A stretch of 64,000 nt of DNA from Phyto melanocephala (GCA_941918925.1 OW799237.1:112138515-112202514); one strand, 5' to 3'. Positions 10,590 to 22,837 are shown, counted from the first letter of the stretch. The notes: generated by a model from the sequence alone, not told the origin. Numbers and translations: made by a program.

Positions 10590-12365
10590 GTGCGTTCATT
10601 CGAATATTAACCCATTTTTCGACGACAGGTGATTATAATTACCATCACTTTTACTAATCGTAACAGACAAATAAAATATTTTTTATATAAAATGCTCTTT
10701 CAAATCAATTAATTAGAGCGATATTTCTTTTGTAAATTCTTTGTTTAGTACATTTCGCTGCACATTAACCTCAAATAAAAAACAAATAATATACAATATA
10801 TAAAATAATATTTAATGGTGATTATAATTACCATTGACGAAAAACGTATGCTTAATTATGCGGTTTATGTACATGCATGTACATTTTTGTTTTTCCATCA
10901 GAAACAGAAACAACAAAATTATGGAACTGATAGTGATGAACACCAATGAAAACAATGTTTTAGACAATTATGCACAGATCAACTAATGCGGAGTTTTATA
11001 GCATTTTTGATATTATCTGGCTATGACACTGTCCCACAATATGAAAACTATTGGAGTCAGTAACCAGACCTAGGTGTTCAAACAGGCCATGACATGTTAA
11101 ACAGGCTATGACATGTCTTGAATTTCGTTGGATGAAGAAATTCAAAACATGTTAGTAATAAAAACAAATTAGACACAAATGACCGATTTGCCAAAAGAAG
11201 ACCTTTACTCGATGTATTGAATAAAAAGTATTTGCAGTTTGGAATTTTTAGTGAGCATTTGTCAATTGACGAGCAAATGGTACGATACTATGGAAGGCAT
11301 TCGAGCAAAATATATATCAGAAATAAGCCTTTTCGTTTTGGCTGCAAGCTGTGGGTTTTGGCTTCATCTAATGGATATACATATGTATTGCTTTATACCA
11401 TACGCTGGTTCTAATCAACCATATACTTAGTAAATAAATTGGACTTGGAGCTCACGTGGTATTAAATTCGCTGGAAAATGTTAAGCACCCAAAACGACAC
11501 TTTGTTTACTTTGACAATTTGTTCAGCTCCTTTCACCTAATGTGCCTGCTGTCTAAAAAAATTTAAACCGGTCAGCTAATGTGGAAATAAAAATGATAAA
11601 AGTATCAAAAAAGCCGAATATGACTTCATGTTTGATCGTGCAAATAAAATATTTATTGTAACTTGGCATTATAATGCGAATTGTGACTTTAGCGGCTAAT
11701 TTTGATTGCATCGATCCAACTGCCCAACGTTACAACCGCAAATGTCATATTTAAATGTTGAAGAGCCTTATTTGATAAAAAATCACAACATACATATGGG
11801 AGGTGTTGATTTAGCAGACAATGTAATATCGAACTACAGTATAAATGTTAAAGGCAAGAAGTGCTGGTCCTTATTTTCGAATTATGTGGACTGATCTTTA
11901 GTAAATGCTTGAAAGTTGCAGACTTTTGTGTGCAGAATAGGAAAAGTTCGAGGTAAAACACAACTAGAATTTCAGTCGGAAATCGCAAGAGCTCTTCTTG
12001 TTTGCGAGGATACAGTTAGACAGCAAATTGGAGCAGAGGAGTCAAGGTCAAAACGTACCAAAGTACAACATGTTATTGTAAAGCACGAAGAGGGTAAAAA
12101 ACGACGGTGTAAGCAATGCCACAGTCACACTCCGTTTATGTGTAAAAAGTGCGACGTGCACCTACATACAAAATGTTTTAAAATCTACCATAATAAACTT
12201 TTGTCAATAAATCAGTCGTCCTTGAAGTAAAATGCAATCAATAAAATTCTCTTTAGATACTCTTGAAATAAAATATAATAAACAAAACGCTTTATAGTAA
12301 CTTATTTCAAATTTTATACGTGTATACATATTTCGCCGATGGTAATTAAAATTACCACTCATTTT
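10590..12365 (+). mobile_element. Decayed piggyBac-like transposon
   Basis: It contains a broken piggyBac transposase (11165-12230). A short palindromic motif, GGTGATTATAATTACC or a variant, lies at about 10629, again at 10816 and, changed to GGTAATTAAAATTACC, at 12341, and may mark the ends. TTAA precedes the 10816 copy. The exact boundaries are uncertain. Confidence 0.65.
11165..12230 (+). pseudogene. piggyBac transposase, frameshifted
   Basis: Conserved blocks can be read in order across several frames. RFAKRRPLLDVLNKKYLQFG leads into SIDEQMVRYYGRHSSK, with the first catalytic Asp at 11268-11270, followed by NKPFRFGCKLWVLAS. After a frame change near 11395 comes YAGSNQPYT, then KRHFVYFDNLFSSFHL with the second Asp at 11513-11515, and HMGGVDLADNVISNY with the third Asp at 11808-11810. 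The C-terminal 12090-12190 part (RRCKQCHSHTPFMCKKCDVH, then LHTKCF) is the cysteine-rich domain typical of this family, which binds the transposon ends. The DDD triad is preserved in the decayed text, but stops and shifts at about 11412, 11560 and 11894 prevent expression. The N-terminal part is hard to read. Confidence 0.85.
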
Positions 12366-13800
12366 CTAGGAAACTAGAAAAACCACTAAGTTCAAAGTTT
12401 GGAATTATCTTTATTATCTATTAGCAACAAGCCAGGTTCCAAAAAAATTTTTATGCAAATCGGTCGACAGGAACTTGGTGCGGCGAAAAATATGTTAAAT
12501 GTAGCGAACGTGAAATTAGGGCAGCTATTACCACAAGATGTTCGGACGCTACGAAGTAGAAAAAAAACTTTTTTAGAAACAATTAGAAACTTCGTATGAA
12601 ATAACATAAATTACGTTTTAATGTTGATTTATGATGGGAATAAAAATATAAAAATGAGCACACAAAATTTATTACTCTTTCGAATTTTTATAGTGCTTTT
12701 CTAAAATAAATTTTTACATTTTCTGAGTTTTAAATCTATAATTAAAAAATTAAAAAGCAATGATTATAAAATTGAGATAAAAATTAGTTACTTTAAAAGA
12801 AGTCAACAGTTCCCACTAATTCTTAAATTCATTTACTTTATATTACACTTTGTTTTTACTATGAAAAAAATTTTATGACAGTTAACTGCTCAGCAATTAT
12901 GCAGTAGTACTTAGTTACCCTGAAAATTTATTGACAATTTTTATAGCATTTATTGCTAAAAAAAAAAACGAGATCTACATTTCAAATAACACAATATTGA
13001 CAAATACTGCAAAATATGTCAACATATTTATGTCGGATTTGAATAGGGGGTTAGTTGCTAGTGTATTTCTATAATAAAAATGTTTGCAGGGAAGAGTTGT
13101 ATATACAACTCTTCAACAGTTAAGAGTTTTGAGCATGTGTATATTTAAAGAAAAGCGAACGTGCTTCTTCACCGCAATAAATATTTTAATTAGAATTTGT
13201 TTTTATATTTTATTTATTAATTTATATATTTTCATTTTTTCATTAAATCCATAATATAAAAACTTTAATTTTTTTAAATATTTATCTTTGCTGATGCCAA
13301 AGTGTTTTTGTCCACTTTCTTCATTGCTTCGATAAATAGTCCATAAAAAATATATGAAAAAAAAAATCCTGTAAATAAAGATTTTATCGAAATTTATCAT
13401 ATTTTTAATTCTTTGTTTTCTTTGTTGTTTTTTCTATTTTATTTTATTCTATTTTATACATAATAGTAGTTACTTTTTCGATTATTTTTGCAAACAATAG
13501 CAATTTAGTACGTGACTAAATGGAAATTTTTCACATTCAGTTATTAAATAAAAAAATGTTAAATGAAAAAAAAATAACAGTTAAAATGAAACAGTTATTT
13601 AACAATGTTTGTTATTCCACAAAGGAGTATAAATGTGCATGTGTGTGTGTGCATGTGTTGTTCATACAAAGTGGTAATATCACATACATATGCAGTTACT
13701 CATTCCGACAGTTCTTATTCTAGCGATTTACTAAATTATTTACATTCTTACTAAAAACTAATAATGAACCACAAATATTTTCGTATTTTTTAAAACGTTA
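12366..13800. other. AT-rich spacer with one unrecognised frame and a palindrome
   Basis: Overlapping frames 12399-12599 (+) and 12392-12607 (-) share a less AT-rich patch. The plus frame reads QELGAAKNMLNVANVKLGQL, which I do not recognise; it lies just past the piggyBac end. The rest is A/T homopolymer-rich. Confidence 0.4.
13091..13114. repeat. Perfect 24-bp palindrome
   Basis: The half-site is GAAGAGTTGTAT, followed by its exact inverse. A partial further half (GTTAAGAGTT) follows at 13119. Confidence 0.9.
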
Positions 13801-14640
13801 CTGAATGGTATCATTTACCCTGAGGGCATGAGTCCTGAGCTATTGTCATGACAAGGTGTATTATCAGTACACGGTTTGTTCTATTGTATTGTTTTCTGAA
13901 TTCCTGAAGCCATAACCTGGGAGAATTATAATTCCAAATTGGTTATTGGTCTCTTCGGAGAGCACGTGGTGGCTGTAGTTGATTTAATAGCTGATGCTTG
14001 ACCATGGTCAGACTTCTGGCAACCACAGATGTTCTAGGGTGCTGTTGTCGCCTGAACGGAAACAGAAAACTATGGTTTTATGACTCTGGTCTTTAAACAA
14101 AGGATTGACTTGGTGAATAAATTCGCTTCTTTTGGACCGCACATCCGATTCTGTCGATTCTTGTTTTTAGCCTCGAAGCGAAAAACAAGAAATAAGATTT
14201 AGATAGCCCGAGCTCCTTAACAAGTTGCATTTCAACTAACCAAGAATTAATGCAGAAAATATTGCCACCTCTGACATGTTAAGTGAGGCAGGTTTAATAC
14301 TGGGACGGTGGTTTGGCGTCTGAAACTAAATTCTGTGGTGAGACCTCCGTCAGAATATGGCATATGGTACCGCTGCTGACGCTAATCAAACGACATACTG
14401 TATGGCATAAGTTTGACGTCATCAGTGACCTTAACTGTGTGTTTATTGTAGAAACTGTATAGGACACAAAAGGTAATTACCCAAGTAACAAAAAACAACT
14501 GCAAACAAACGGAATATTTGATTTAGGCTACAAATTTATCATCATTTTACACTCTTCATCTACCTTTCTCTGTCGTTATAACACTGTGTAAATGATCAAA
14601 CAGAACTGCGGCTGGCAAACGCTAGGCGAAAAAATGCGGA
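13800..14640. other. GC-richer unassigned segment
   Basis: Higher GC and fewer homopolymers than its surroundings suggest former coding or mobile DNA. I translated parts on both strands without finding a convincing reverse transcriptase, RNase H or transposase motif. Confidence 0.3.
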
Positions 14641-16100
14641 CGGCAGTAACTTTATTCATTATTATTTTAACTCAATTTTCGTTTAATTTTTTTTTTGTTG
14701 GGTAAAACAAACAAAACACTGAGGTATTTTCAAATGTATAAAATATTTATACAAATAGAAAATAATTTATTAAGCTGGTATTATTAAATTAGCTTATATA
14801 TTTTAATTGTAAGTTAATTGTTAATAAATAAATAAATAAATTTATTAAGCATGGGAATCTCTTAAAAATAAAAACACAAGAAAAAACGCCTGAAAGTAAA
14901 ATTAATTCTTTCTCGCGACTGAATTAGGCGACGATTTTTAGGTGCCAATATTTATAAAAAGTTACGTTACGTCGAAATTCTATTTGATAATCTAATTAGT
15001 ACAAAAAACATATACTTCTATCAGAATTGTAGGGATGTGTAAGCACACACGCACACATGCATGAGGTAGAGGTATGGTTTAAATTGCAAAAACCGTTTGA
15101 ATGTGCAAATGTTACCGCAAATATTCATTTTCAGCATATGTTTGTTGTTTCGCCTGTCTGTCTCTACGTGAGCTGTTACTTTTGTTATTATATTAGTGTT
15201 GCAGTATTTTAAATTACATGTTGGCAAAATAATTTAATTCTAAATTTAAATAAAAGAAAATCAGATACTAACACTTTTCTAAAAATAATTGTTAAAACAG
15301 CTTAAAATATTTAAATTTCCAAGTTGAAATTAAACAAAAAAATTGGGGCAAATCAATGCTTAATATTTTATACCTCAATACTTTTATCCGACACAATCAT
15401 CCCATGAAAGATAACCAAACAATCCATTATATTGCAAATGAAAACATGTGTCGCCTACGTTCATTTTGTTAAATAGTTGAAAAGAAGTTTACGTGATCAT
15501 TAATCCCCAGCGCAAGTCGCTAAACGTATTGGTCAAGCAAAAATTATTTGCTAAATTAAAATTTATTCGTCCATAAATCTTCTTATAAAGTACCATTGTG
15601 GAATTAGTCCAAAAGGAACGCTGTCATACATTCGTCAATTTTACTTGTTAACGTAGTCCTTATTTAAAAAAAAATTACTCATCATTAAATATGATTTATA
15701 TTGTGCTATAAAATTGGCGCAACATTTGCAAGTTTTGATCTTAAAGTGGTTAGGCACCACTTACAACTTTACCACTGCAAATGTTCACTCAGAATTCTGA
15801 CGTAGCGTTATTTTCTGTGCAATTTGACGTCTGCAATACGTCGCAGAACTTAGTCGTCAGAGAGAACTCCTTTTTTATTTTCAAAATGTATTTTCTTATG
15901 CTATTATTTTTCGACATCCGAAATGTTTTTGTTGTTTTAGGGCAACGAATATTAAGAACAAAAGAAAATTAAACAATGAAACAAGGGTATTTAACGTTAC
16001 TGTAGTTGATTTAATTATGAGTCGTGTTATTTGAAGACAGAATTCTGGGCATCTTTTTTCCAATCTGCCAATGTTATTACGAATAAATTGATGTCATATT
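14641..16100. other. AT-rich spacer
   Basis: It includes an AAAT tetranucleotide patch at 14826-14842. Frames such as 15021-15227 (-) and 15781-15972 (+) have no recognised motif. Confidence 0.45.
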
Positions 16101-16104
16101 AACG

Positions 16105-16340
16105 CTTTCAAGTTGTGCAAACCAACTTCGAATCATTATACCATCGGCACAATCTCCAAGTTCGAACGACTAAATTCAATGAACATGGATCATTTTTTGA
16201 ACAACGTTTACGTACAATTATAATACTCATGGGTAAAATCGTTTTAAAGTGCGCACCAAGAAATCAAATGCTGCTGTAGAGCATAATATTTACGACCCAA
16301 ATGAGTCAATTCGGCAATGAACGTTGCAAAATGTGCCATG
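16105..16340 (+). pseudogene. Mariner transposase N-terminal fragment
   Basis: Read across frames it gives VQTNFES, then ISKFERLN, then AAVEHNIYDPNESIRQ. These correspond to the DNA-binding part of mariner transposase (the helix 'KFE' and the 'NIAAV...SIR' linker). Stops and shifts are frequent. No catalytic part follows clearly. Confidence 0.6.
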
Positions 16341-16745
16341 TCGAATGTCATGACCTAAAAACTATGAGGCTTTTGTTTAAATTTGTCACAGTTCTTAGCT
16401 TGTGGCATCCGATATGGCTAATATTGCTTTTGTCTAAATTGACATAATTGCAGTATCGAAACTGATTAAGGAATTTACAGTAATTAGTATTTAGTGCGAT
16501 TTGTAAGACTGTGGTATTAGTGCTCCTTTGTTCTTCATTTTATATATATTTTCACATGTCAAACAATTCAGAAATAAAATTTTTTGCAACAAGCAGAAGA
16601 ACAGTTGAAAACAAATTATGGTTACAAGAAACTATAACTTGGTTGATTAGATATCATACTCTTGCCTTACTTATGGTTATTTGTAATTTTGAATGGTTTC
16701 GAATATGACTTGTAGAGACATCATTCTAATTTCAGCATAATAATT

Positions 16746-16945
16746 TAGTAAATCATACTATTTTTAAGAGAGAAAAATATCAACAAAGGAAATATTGATA
16801 GATCAAATACAAACAAGTGCTAGATTAACGTAATAAAACAAAAATAACTATTATTTGTTTTCGATAACCAAATATTGTTGTAGAGAATATAACATGATCG
16901 TCGTGATCATGTAGTAACCATGTTTTTTTTTTGCTGGTCCAGACA
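16746..16945. mobile_element. Partial copy (one end) of the TIR transposon seen at 62.9-63.6 kb
   Basis: AAATCATACTATTTTTAA at about 16752 and the block at 16836-16922 are closely similar to 63378-63395 and 63487-63577. Shared motifs include CAACCAAATATTGTT or ATAACCAAATATTGTT and the hairpin-forming CATGATCGTCGTGATCATG at 16892-16910. The other end of the element is not visible here. Confidence 0.6.
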
Positions 16946-17960
16946 AAGGCTAGCGGTACAGTGCTAAAGTTATCAGTTTTTTAAGGCCCCAATTCAATGG
17001 AATGTTATTTGGAAGCATGTGTTTATTCTCAACAGAACAAAGCGACATGTCATATTGCGTCCACACCTCGCCTGAAGTGTTTACAACCCAGTTGACCCGA
17101 AATGCCAATAAAAACGGAAAGTGAACATTAAAAGTTTACTTAAATTGAAATAATAGCTTAGCCACTTAGGCTTTTCGCTTTTCCTTAGTTTTTCATCCTA
17201 ATTGAGTGATATTGTATTCAGGCAAGGTTTGCGTACCAAAGAATTGTGTAACTAAAGGAAAAAATTTTTGCAAAGCATTATTAAAATATAGTGCGACATT
17301 ACTTCCTGGATTATTTTCTCTGTCTTATGCGAACCAAGCAGAAATTTTGGAAGCCTTGATATACAACTATGTTCGGACATGTCCGATATTACGTTCAAAC
17401 TCTTTTGGCAAGAAAAACTAACTCTCCAATAAAGCCAAACGTTTCATAGGACTTAAATGATCTCGGTATACCATTTAAACACGAAGTTGTATCTGCGATA
17501 TCTGGGTTTTCTTACTTACCACCAACAATTGTTATTATTTGTTATTTTTAAATTGCAAAAAACATACCTGAAAATAAATAAAATAAAATAAATTAATAAA
17601 TTAAACAAAGATTAATAATTTGCAAACAGAATTATAAAAACTTATTAAAATTCATAAGAAATTATTTTATTAAACATTTTCTTACATCAATGAATACGAT
17701 CTGAACAAAGGAATCACAAAATATTTTACTTGTCCTGTTATTTTTGGAAAAACTGCTGGCCATAGTCGCAAAAAAAAACTATTGGATATCGTGTCCCCAT
17801 TGAGCACTGATTGATGGAAAATTTTGCTAAGAGCATTAGGTATAAGTCACAGAGATGAGAAGAAACACCTGTTGGTGCACTTAAGGCGAAATTACCCATA
17901 TGGGTAACATTTATTCAAATCAATATTCAAATAATTCAAAATAGCGTCCTAAGTAAAATT
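16946..17960. other. Spacer with an unrecognised 71-codon frame
   Basis: Frame 17206-17421 (+) reads CNKG-free, fairly ordinary amino acids (NFCKALLKYSATLLPG, then QAEILEALIYNYV). Its composition is more protein-like than its neighbours, but I cannot place it in a family. It has no visible splice context or promoter. It may be a remnant of a mobile element. Confidence 0.35.
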
Positions 17961-17964
17961 GGGG

Positions 17965-18270
17965 GTAAATGCGTCAAATACAGTAATTACGGTTTTGTCC
18001 CCTTCATCAATAACAAAAAAATGCTGTCGTATGAAAGGGATGATTAGTAGAATACAGCAAACTATGATAAGCTTAAATCCATAACGGTATACTAAATAAA
18101 ATGGCGATATAGGGATCAAATACAGTAATTACGAATTTATCCCACTAGTAGCGAATAATTTTTTTTAAATCCCATCAATATGGATACCAAACGAAAAGGC
18201 TTGACTAGTACAATACAATTAACTATGTAAAACTTCAAAATCAAAAATGGTGTTCGAAATGGTGTCCGAA
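17965..18270 (+). repeat. Two tandem modules of about 142 bp
   Basis: TCAAATACAGTAATTACG occurs at 17974 and 18116. Each copy is followed by a TCCC motif and then a GACTAGTACAATACA-like motif. The second half (CTTGACTAGTACAATACA, then TTCAAAATC...AAATGGTG) resembles the internal modules of the long DINE-1-like elements (29.9, 37, 52 and 58 kb). Confidence 0.6.
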
Positions 18271-19285
18271 ATGGTGAAGGTTATTAACTGATTCAGCACG
18301 GCCTAATATGTAAATATTTACTTTCAATTCATAAACACTTTTACTAAAATATGTAGTTAAAGAAAACAGTTTTCAAAGAAAATCCTTTATAAGCGTGTCC
18401 TAAAGAAATCTGAAGTAATTTAAGTTCAAATATTTTATATTCAAAGAAAAAAATTGTGTCATTTACACATGTGTCTTTATAACATATTTGATAAAGCATC
18501 CATGTGTATGTATGTGTATGTAAATAACAGCAGCATGCATGAGTAAACGTCAGTGTTTGTATATTAAGAAATCCTTTTTTCATTTTGTAAAATGATAAAA
18601 TAGAAAAAAATAAAAAGTAAAATGATATCAACTAAGCACTTGAATGCAATACGTTTCTTAAAAAAATCTAACTTTAGTTTCTATTACTTAACACATGACA
18701 CCATATACTTTCTTATATTTATATTTGATGATTTATATTTATTTTGAAAGACAGTACAAAATACAAAGCTCTGTAACTCCCAGCTTGACAATATCAATTC
18801 TTAACCGTTTGCAGAAAGATATTCATATGAACTGAAGAAGAAATACAATATTATACCCAATATAACGTATTTGTAATGTCATGGGAAATTTTTATGCTTT
18901 GCTTTTAACAGGTGTCAATTTTGAATAATTGTATATTAGACCCTACCGCCTTACAGGCAAAAAAAAAAAAAAAAAAGTGCGCCATACAGCTGCGAAAATA
19001 AAGTATTTTGGTGAGCCAACTGCAATTGAGTACTTCTCCATATTGTCTATGAAGAACGCGGATAAGACGTTTTACGAAACCTAATCACGGGCTTTAAATT
19101 CAGCCTACAAAATTTCAGTTATCATAAGGCATTAGCTCCAGCCTCTAATTGCTATCGTCTGTCTGGTCTTATTTTTCTTAAGGAGTATGGACTAAAGAAT
19201 GCACCACACCATTCAGAGCAGTTTTATAGTTGCAATAGTGACATGCAAATCTATATTACTTTAAACATGAAATTGTCCATGATTT
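18271..19285. other. AT-rich spacer
   Basis: It contains a run of A at 18960-18976. No supported gene; frame 18344-18631 (-) is Phe-rich and probably chance. Confidence 0.5.
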
Positions 19286-19289
19286 TTCA

Positions 19290-19700
19290 CAGTCCATTAC
19301 ACCGCCTGACTAAAATCCCCCTTAGAAATTTGTTCCTTCTGGGGTGCATTTGTTTCTTATAGATCGCACGAGAATTTTCTGAGCCCAATATGTATTCACG
19401 ATTCAGATAGAAATGCGCTTCATCGGAGAAGATTGCCATTGACTTTACTTTGCTCGATTATCCGACGTTTTCTCGTTTACAACAGCAATGTTTTCAAGAG
19501 ACCGATAGTTACGTTGACTTACTTTCCATAACTGACACAGTTTTTACATATTTTTGAATACTTTTCGAATGGTTGATACATTAGGTGCACTTTTGCGACT
19601 GAAAATTTTTCGAAGCTTGCGAGCAATTGTTTTTAAAAGTTTTCAAAATTAAAACGCGTTATTCTTTCGTAAAGATCCGCATTTTAGATAATAAAAACGA
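19290..19700 (-). pseudogene. Mariner-like transposase fragment around the first catalytic Asp
   Basis: The minus-strand translation reads MAIFSDEAHFYLNREYILGS, then KKQMHP. SDEAHF is the usual context of the first catalytic Asp, and the following LN and MHP motifs fit. Upstream (19500-19690) only weak similarity to the helix-turn-helix part remains. No second or third Asp region was found. Confidence 0.65.
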
Positions 19701-20528
19701 ACATTGTGACAGCTGCCAAATTTAAGAGTTAAAGCTTGCAGAAAAAAAAATTACACTTAATTTAAAAAGTGCATTCTCACTGAGACATCCTTTTCTTAGT
19801 CAACGATTTTGTTTTTTTTTTTCTCCGGGAAGTTAAAAAGCTTAGTTAATTTCAAACCTCAGTTATAACGGTTCCAATTGAGCTTTATATTTTTCTTTCG
19901 ACAGATGCCTATGCCACCCACTTCCTAAAGTACTCTTCAGTTAGATTAAAGATTAATCAAAAAATTGTATTTTAAACATTGCTTACGACATGTCACAGAA
20001 CTTTCAGGTTTAACACTATGAAATATATTGCACTTTTAGCACTTTCTTTTTGCTGCCTGCTCATTTTTTTTCCCAATAATTATTGCGTTTTTAAAAGCAA
20101 ATTAAAAAATTATAAATATTTACATTTAACTTTCTGATCACAGAATGCTGAAAATAAATATACAGCATTGGCTAGCGATAAATATAAATTTATTTTCTTT
20201 CTTTGAAGAATTAAAATAAAATGGTTGCTCACCGACCATGCTTATAACCTTCTTATAATGTTACAAAATCTTTAGTAAAAAAAAATGGTGATCAAATTAA
20301 CAAAAATTTCACACTTCTCACAAGACTAAAACCTGTGGCACGAACACCCTTAATGAAATCAATTTACCTTTGAACTCGAGTATGATGTATTCAATTACAT
20401 CTATACAAGACACCTTTAAAGTGTGCAAACAATAATAAAATCAATAAACTTTTTTAAAAAATTTTCCTAAAATTTAACCCAAACGTTTGAGTTTTTTGTG
20501 CTTTTCGTTTAGCCATTCTAATAAGAAC
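19701..20528. other. AT-rich spacer
   Basis: Nothing recognisable. Confidence 0.5.
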
Positions 20529-20531
20529 TTA

Positions 20532-20970
20532 TACTACATTTACACCTACACAAAATCTAGTACTTAAGGAATTTTGAGCGAAATCTACCAGATTTCCCAT
20601 ACAAAATGAAATCTACTTCGCCACTAGATTTTGGCAAAATCTACTTAAAATCTAGTAATACTTTGTGGTGCAACTGTGATGTTTATTAAATTGTACTAAA
20701 ATTTACTACGCTGCACACAGAAAAATTCAATCATAATATATAAGGTGGTTGCAATTGCACAAGTACTTTATTGTTTACATTTTTTTTATATGGAGTTTGA
20801 ATTTTAGAGAAGTAGAGCATAGATAGCCTCTCAGACCACCTTGTAAATAAGTATATTGTTTTGAAAACGAAATCTTGCAAAATGTCAAAAAACAGTGGTA
20901 TTAACGGTTTAGATTTTAATAAAGATTTTAAATCAAATCTACTAGATTTCGCTTAGGTGTAAATGTAGTA
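20532..20970. mobile_element. Harbinger-like MITE with TTA target duplication
   Basis: Inverted ends TACTACATTTACACCTA at 20532-20548 and its complement at 20954-20970 are flanked directly by TTA (20529-20531 and 20971-20973). The three-base TTA duplication is characteristic of the PIF/Harbinger superfamily. The interior has repeated AAATCTACTAGATTT-like pieces in both orientations and no coding frame. It contains a nested second MITE. Confidence 0.8.
20741..20843. mobile_element. Short TA-flanked MITE nested in the Harbinger-like MITE
   Basis: Inverted ends TAAGGTGGTT and GACCACCTTG are flanked by TA on each side. It shares ATATGGAGTTTGA with the element at 54740-54895 (there inverted as TCAAACTCCATA), so both belong to one family. 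Confidence 0.65.
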
Positions 20971-20973
20971 TTA

Positions 20974-21833
20974 GCCCCTGAAATTTAATAGCAGGGTGCC
21001 ATCAAGCAAGGGCCAACAAGCTAAATCTATGACACTTTTCAGTTATTTCAAGCATTGCAAAAAGCAAACAAAATTGTCTCACTTAAGTTGGAATTTAATA
21101 AAATTACAAAGAAAAAATTAGTTTTCCCTTTTTAGTTATTAAATTATGCATGCAGATTTCTAAATGAATGTGTGTGTGAGTGTGTTTATGAATTTTTAAA
21201 ACAAACTTCCATGTTGTACGAAGTAAAATGTATAAGAGGCGAATTAAATATCAAATAATCACAGTAAAAATTATACGCCAAACTAAATTAAACATTAATT
21301 ATAGAGAACAACATAAAACTACATAGAAACATGCGACAAACAGAAAATCACAGGAATAGAAAAAGAGAACACAACAAAACAAGGAATGAACTACAACAAA
21401 AAAAAAAAAAAAGAAACGCAGCAAGGCAAATGAATTGACTTTAGTTACATTTACATATTAAATCTACTAAAGCCAAACAACGGTCATATACTCTTGTACT
21501 TGCAAAGTCGTATGCCGGAATGTACACACACATAAATTAATGGGATTATGCACACACACACACACACATAAAAATATAATTAAATGCATATACACACAAA
21601 TATATGTATGTATGTATGTATGTATGCACCCAAAAGTTCTAAATTTACTTAGTATGAATGTATGTATTTATGTATGTATGTATATGCAGAAAGTCTTGAA
21701 TAACGAAAAATTTTACTAAATAAATATTAACACAATTTAAACTGCCTACACTCTAGTTTACGTAGGGACTACAAGGTGACAATTGGTTTTAAATCCAATC
21801 AAGACAATTACCGTTATTTGTTATATACTTTGT
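20974..21833. other. A-rich spacer with microsatellites
   Basis: It has a CA run at 21551-21567 and TATG runs at 21603-21626 and 21657-21683. No gene was seen. Confidence 0.6.
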
Positions 21834-22740
21834 TATACCCTTCACACAGTGAAAAAGGGTATATATGTATAGGTTTGTCATTCCGTGTGAAATTTCTACA
21901 ATTTTCATTTCCGACCCCATAAAGTATATATTTTCTGAAAGCTTATAAATAGGGGAGTCGATTAAGCTCTGTCAGTCTGTCCGTGTGTATGTTGAAATCA
22001 ACTTTTTGAAGCCCCCCGATATCGCATGGACCCGTGTGAGGTATTAAAATATCAGAAATATTCGGGAGTAGATCGCTATTGAAAATCAGAAACATCGGTA
22101 CATAAACAACTGAGATATGAGCAAAAACCCACGACCACCTCGATTTTTTTTTCACAAAAACAACATTACAACAACAACATACATACATACAAACGTGTAT
22201 ACTGGTTAGAGAAAACGTGGCATCGAATCCCAGCTGAGCCGAAAAAAAATTTTTTTATTTTTTAATTTTTTTATTTTTTATTTAATATATTATTTATATT
22301 TTTATTATTATTTTTTTTTAATTTTTCTTTTTTATTTTTTTTTTATTTTTTATTTAAAATATTATTTATATTATTTTTTTTTAATTTTTTTTTTTACTTT
22401 TTTTTTAATTTTTTTTTATTATTTTATTTTTATATTTATTATATATATTTTAATTATTTTTAAAAAAAAAAAATTTTTTGAATTTTTTTGTTAATTTTTT
22501 TTTTAATTTTTTTTTTAATTTTTTTTTTTTAATTTTTTTTAATTTTTTTTTTTATTTTTTTTTTAACATACATACGTAAATTTATAATTTTACAATGGGA
22601 TGTTTTTATATATGTATGTTTTTTATATGTATGTACGTATTTCATATGGGGAATGGTGATACAAACTTCTGTTATTGCATGACTACACGTTGCGAAGGGT
22701 ATATAAGATTCGGCATGGCCGAATATAGCGCTCTTACTTG
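21834..22740 (+). mobile_element. DINE-1-like (Helentron-associated) element, copy A, full length
   Basis: It starts TATACCCTTCACACA and carries the inverted partner GCGAAGGGTATATAAG near the other end (subterminal inverted repeats). A 3' stem-loop TTCGGC-ATG-GCCGAA at 22709-22723 follows, then CTTACTTG. The core ATTTCCGACCCCATAAAGTA and the GTCTGTCCGTGTG motif are the parts that recall Drosophila DINE-1/INE-1. The middle holds a 330-base T-rich tract (22237-22567). This combination (subterminal inverted repeats, 3' hairpin, insertion at TT) fits non-autonomous Helentron derivatives. There is no coding capacity. Confidence 0.8.
22237..22567 (+). repeat. T-rich low-complexity tract within copy A
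   Basis: Almost only T and A; runs of 6-11 T are separated by AA, A or TA. The same position carries a similar tract in copies C, D and E. Confidence 0.95.
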
Positions 22741-22837
22741 TTAATTATTGAATTAGATCCTAGCCGATATATCTTATATTTTAAGAGGTGAGTCAATTCA
22801 CAATTGTTCGTATAACAATTCCTCTTCATTTTTTGGC

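Noticed and set aside
21943..22188. Minus-strand frame beginning MYVCCCCNVVF, repeated at 33533-33856 and similar to 22888-23121
   Set aside because: It recurs only because it lies in the repeated DINE-1-like core. The translations contain no domain and differ by frameshifts between copies.
22205..22232. tRNA gene within DINE-1-like copies
   Set aside because: Only a box B-like stretch is present; box A is too close and no cloverleaf can form.
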